DNA of 22,021 nt from DATDSR01 sp036517855 (GTDB lineage Bacteria > Patescibacteriota > Minisyncoccia > Phycocordibacterales > DATDSR01). Of this stretch, positions 19,010 to 22,021 are shown piece after piece (the first letter of the stretch is position 1; the number at the start of each line of letters is the position of its first letter). A model generated the notes under the pieces. That model was given only the letters and a program-made list of their open reading frames with translations, was not told the DNA's origin and searched no databases. Both the position numbers and the translations under genes were made by a program. The DNA lies in contig DATDSR010000035.1 in the NCBI GenBank assembly GCA_036517855.1, positions 1-22,021 on the forward strand. Direction: 5' to 3'.

Positions 19010-22000
19010 CTACATTCTTTTTAGTTCTACATCAAGGGCGAGCCCCCTCAACTCGGCTAGTAATACGTTGAAACTCGCGGGAAGGTTTATCTGACTGATT
19101 TCTTCGCCTCTCACTATGGCGTCGAAGGCGGCGCTTCTGCCGAGGATGTCATCAGACTTGATAGTGAGCATCTCGCGGAGGGTGTGGGCGGCACCATAAC
19201 CCTCGAGGGCCCACTCCTCCATTTCGCCGAAGCGCTGACCTCCGCCTTGGGCGCGACCGCCGAGTGGCTGTTGAGTGATGAGCGAATACGGCCCGATGGA
19301 GCGCATGTGGATCTTATCTTCAACCATGTGGTGAAGTTTGAGCAAGTACATATAACCCACGGCCACATCTTGCTCGTAAGGCTCGCCTGTTTGGCCGTCA
19401 GTAAGTTTGACCTGACCATTGGCGGGCAAGCCTGCCTTCACAAGTTCAGCCTTAATTTCATCCGAGGTAGCACCACTAAATGTAGGTGTGATGGCTTGGT
19501 AACCGAGAGTGTTGGCGGCCATACCAAGGTGCATCTCGAGAATCTGCCCGAGGTTCATACGAGAAGGCACACCAAGTGGTGTGAGCACCACGTCCACGCG
19601 CTTACCGTCGGCCATAAAGGGCATATCCTCTTCAGGCAACACGCGCGATACAACTCCCTTGTTACCGTGACGGCCAGAAAGTTTGTCACCTACTGAAACG
19701 TTACGGAGCTGCGCCACCTCAATGTACACGCGCTTTATAATTCCACTTTCGAGCTTGTCGCCGTGATCACGCGAGAAGACTTTGATCCGAATTACCCGTC
19801 CGCGTTTACCGTGCTCCATGCGCAAAGACGAGTCTTTAACATCGCGAGCTTTTTCTCCGAAAATCGAACGTAGCAATCTCTCTTCAGGTGTGAGTTCTGT
19901 CTCGCCCTTAGGGGTGATTTTACCTACCAAAATGTCGTTAGGTGTTACTTCGGCACCGATGCGCACAATGCCCTCTTCATCGAGGTTCTTAAGTTTGCCC
20001 TCGCTTACATTTGGAATATCGTGAGTGGTCACTTCAGGTCCAAGCTTGGTATCGCGTACATCGCACACAAACTCCTCAATGTGAATCGAAGTAAACTTAG
20101 CGTCCTTGACCAAGCGCTCCGAGAGCACGATGGCGTCCTCGTAGTTTGAACCTGCCCAGGAAAGGAAGGCGATGAGCACATTCTGTCCGATGGCGATGTC
20201 GCCGTTTACTGATGTCGAAGTGTCGGCCAAAAGATCGCCCTTCTTCACTTTGTCACCGAGCAGGACGGTTGGGCGTTGATGAAAAACTGTGAACTGGTTT
20301 GTGCGTGAGAAGGTAACGATTGGATAAGTGTGTGTTTTACCGGCCGTGTCTTTAACCACCACTTTGTTGGCGTCTACTGCAGTCACCTCGCCCGCCTCTT
20401 TGGCCGTGATGAGTCGGCCGCTAAACTTGCCGGCCGTGGCCTCAATGCCTGTGGCCACAAGCGGCGCCTCCGGCACCACACAAGGTGTTGCCTGCTTCTG
20501 CATGTTCGAACCCATCAGCGCTCGGTTGGCGTCATCGTGCTCGAGGAACGGGATCATAGCCGTGGCGAGTGAGAAGGCTTGGTACGGAGCCACGTCGATA
20601 AACTCGACTTGGTCGCGAGGCACTACTGTGGGATCACCGTGCACGCGTGCCTCAACCTCTTCGTTCGTGATGTTGCCCGACTCGTCGAAAGGCGTGGCGC
20701 CGTGAGCAATCTTATAATTCTCTTCGTCGAAGGCGTTCATATACTCAACCTCCTTGGTCACGCGGCCGTTCTTCACTTTGATATAAGGCGCCTCGATGAT
20801 GCCGAGGTCGTTGACCTTGGCGTACGAGGAGAGAGTAAGGATAAGACCGATGTTTGGACCTTCAGGTGTTTGAATTGGACACACGCGGCCGTAGTGACTG
20901 GTGTGCACGTCGCGCACTTCGTAACCGGCGCGCTCGCGGGTGAGACCACCGGGCCCAAGGGCCGACATACGGCGGAGGTGCTCAATCTCAGAGAGCACAT
21001 TCTCCTGACTCATAAACTGTGAGAGTTGGTTGGTGGTGAAGAATTCTTTAAGTCGAGCCTGCAGAGGGCGTGTAGTAATAAACTGCATCGGCATTGTGGT
21101 ATCAGTATCCACGGTCGACATACGGTCTTGCACGTTGCGCTTGATTTGCGACAGACCAATGCGGAGTTTACCTTGGAGCATCTCGCCCACAGAACGCACA
21201 CGGCGCGAACCGAGGTGGTCAATGTCGTCTTCTGTAGCGCCCGGGGTAACAGCAAGCTCGCTGATGTGAGTGATGATAGTGGCGAGGTCATCAAGCGTGA
21301 GCACGCGCTCTCTGATAGACTTATCGTCAATCGGCTTTTTGAATCGCTTGTTGAAGCGATAACGCCCGACAATTGATAGGTCATATTTATCCGGACCAAA
21401 GAGGCCTTTCATAAACGCCTCAGCAGTCTCTGGGGTGGCTAAGTCGCCTTCACGAAGTTTAGAGTAGACCTCCACAAGCGAATCCTCGCGGGTCTTGGCT
21501 GGGTCCTTGGCGAAAGTGTTCTTTAGGTAAATGCTCTCGCGCATCTTGGGCGAGAAGGCTTTCAAAATCTCTTCGTCAGTACCCTTGTGGAAGGCGCGCA
21601 GGAGTGAAGACACGGGGAACTTGCGCTTCTTATCCACGCGTACATATATACAGTCGTCGGCCTCGGTCTCAACCTCTATCCAAGCGCCGCGGGCTGGGAT
21701 GATTTTGGCGCCGAAGTATTTGCTGCCCTTCAAGAAGTTGGAGGTAAACATCACGCCGAAAGAGCGCGCCAGTTGTGGCACGATTACTCGCTCCACTCCG
21801 TTGATAATGAAAGTGCCGTGACCAGTCTGGAGCGGGAAGTCGAGCACGAAGAGCTCTTGCTCCTTGCTTACATTAAGTATCTTGTTGGTGAGCTTCACTC
21901 GCAGACGAAGGGGTGTTTCGTAAGTGAGCTTATTCTCCTTAGCGTGGTACTCGTCGTGCTTAGGTTCGTCGAGGGTGAAGTCGAGCAACTCAAGGTCAAA

Positions 22001-22021
22001 CTTCTTGCCCGAGTAGTCGCT
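19010..22021 (-). CDS. rpoB: RNA polymerase beta subunit RpoB, N-terminus outside window
   Basis: The frame is open to the right edge (SDYSGKKFDLELLDF and onward), so the true start is beyond 22021; 1003 residues are present. Visible landmarks are the rifampicin-region segment QLSQFMSQENVLSEIEH, then RRMSALGPGGLTRERAGYEV and TSHYGRVCPIQTPEGPNIGL, and later GEKARDVKDSSLRMEHG, SVGDKLSGRHGNKGVVSRVL, DVVLTPLGVPSRMNLGQILE and the C-terminal QRFGEMEEWALEGYGAAHTL. It forms the catalytic core with beta'. It heads the visible part of the minus-strand operon. The rifampicin region carries S, E, V, E and L where E. coli has D516, N518, P520, T525 and K527. Confidence 0.98.
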   Translation of the reverse strand, partial: SDYSGKKFDLELLDFTLDEPKHDEYHAKENKLTYETPLRLRVKLTNKILNVSKEQELFVLDFPLQTGHGTFIINGVERVIVPQLARSFGVMFTSNFLKGSKYFGAKIIPARGAWIEVETEADDCIYVRVDKKRKFPVSSLLRAFHKGTDEEILKAFSPKMRESIYLKNTFAKDPAKTREDSLVEVYSKLREGDLATPETAEAFMKGLFGPDKYDLSIVGRYRFNKRFKKPIDDKSIRERVLTLDDLATIITHISELAVTPGATEDDIDHLGSRRVRSVGEMLQGKLRIGLSQIKRNVQDRMSTVDTDTTMPMQFITTRPLQARLKEFFTTNQLSQFMSQENVLSEIEHLRRMSALGPGGLTRERAGYEVRDVHTSHYGRVCPIQTPEGPNIGLILTLSSYAKVNDLGIIEAPYIKVKNGRVTKEVEYMNAFDEENYKIAHGATPFDESGNITNEEVEARVHGDPTVVPRDQVEFIDVAPYQAFSLATAMIPFLEHDDANRALMGSNMQKQATPCVVPEAPLVATGIEATAGKFSGRLITAKEAGEVTAVDANKVVVKDTAGKTHTYPIVTFSRTNQFTVFHQRPTVLLGDKVKKGDLLADTSTSVNGDIAIGQNVLIAFLSWAGSNYEDAIVLSERLVKDAKFTSIHIEEFVCDVRDTKLGPEVTTHDIPNVSEGKLKNLDEEGIVRIGAEVTPNDILVGKITPKGETELTPEERLLRSIFGEKARDVKDSSLRMEHGKRGRVIRIKVFSRDHGDKLESGIIKRVYIEVAQLRNVSVGDKLSGRHGNKGVVSRVLPEEDMPFMADGKRVDVVLTPLGVPSRMNLGQILEMHLGMAANTLGYQAITPTFSGATSDEIKAELVKAGLPANGQVKLTDGQTGEPYEQDVAVGYMYLLKLHHMVEDKIHMRSIGPYSLITQQPLGGRAQGGGQRFGEMEEWALEGYGAAHTLREMLTIKSDDILGRSAAFDAIVRGEEISQINLPASFNVLLAELRGLALDVELKRM

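Noticed and set aside
19184..19696. Plus-strand open frame of 170 codons opposite rpoB
   Set aside because: Antisense shadow of highly conserved RpoB motifs, with no start signal or family match.
1..22021. CRISPR arrays, integrase genes and insertion sequences
   Set aside because: No regularly spaced repeats, transposase motifs or recombinase frames were found by reading the sequence.

Overview
The window looks like part of a Candidatus Patescibacteria (CPR, Parcubacteria-type) genome. This is inferred from short tightly packed genes, a transcription and replication cluster in the order rpoB - small exported-protein gene - rpoC - dnaG - rpoD, many small single-pass envelope proteins, short GIY-YIG and HNH reading frames beside a tRNA, and many starts without a Shine-Dalgarno sequence. 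No rRNA gene, CRISPR array, IS element or phage module was seen. The lineage call rests on gene content and style, not on a database search.

Left part (1-3230): the start of a nucleotidyltransferase-family gene runs off the left edge. It is followed, reading back along the minus strand, by tRNA-Asn(GUU) and a frameshifted GIY-YIG gene whose stop codon lies inside the tRNA. Next come an HNH-type gene, a 50-residue DUF5670-like membrane peptide, an orphan soluble protein with its own promoter, ribosome site and terminator, a DUF4382 surface protein, and a family-4 uracil-DNA glycosylase lacking the iron-sulphur cysteines.

Middle part (3230-10690): small envelope and redox genes. These are DUF378, a short PrmC/HemK methyltransferase, an orphan polytopic membrane protein, a DsbB-like protein with a membrane thioredoxin, an orphan lipoprotein-like gene, a DUF192 protein, a STAS-like protein and a CAP-domain protein. 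They end in a four-gene operon: DsbA-like, His-rich exported protein, small membrane protein, bacterial PH-domain protein. The two oxidoreductases and the DsbB-like protein point to oxidative protein folding outside the membrane.

Right part (10690-22021): one long minus-strand operon. In transcription order it holds rpoB (5' end outside the window), a membrane-anchored extracellular protein, rpoC, dnaG, rpoD, a membrane protein and a DUF2000 protein. Genes abut or overlap by a few bases.

Three patterns cut across the window. (1) Palindromic DNA elements sit in frame inside coding regions (uracil-DNA glycosylase, prmC, dsbB, DUF192, dnaG, probably rpoC) and also between genes. Two copies, in dsbB and the DUF192 gene, are near-identical, share a reading frame and carry a compensatory base change, so they resemble Rickettsia palindromic elements. 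(2) Many genes have a -10 box, often with an upstream TG, ending 6-9 bases before the start codon, which predicts leaderless or nearly leaderless mRNAs. (3) Three orphan genes break that rule: each has a -35/-10 promoter, a real leader, a good Shine-Dalgarno sequence and a strong hairpin terminator, like self-contained expression cassettes.
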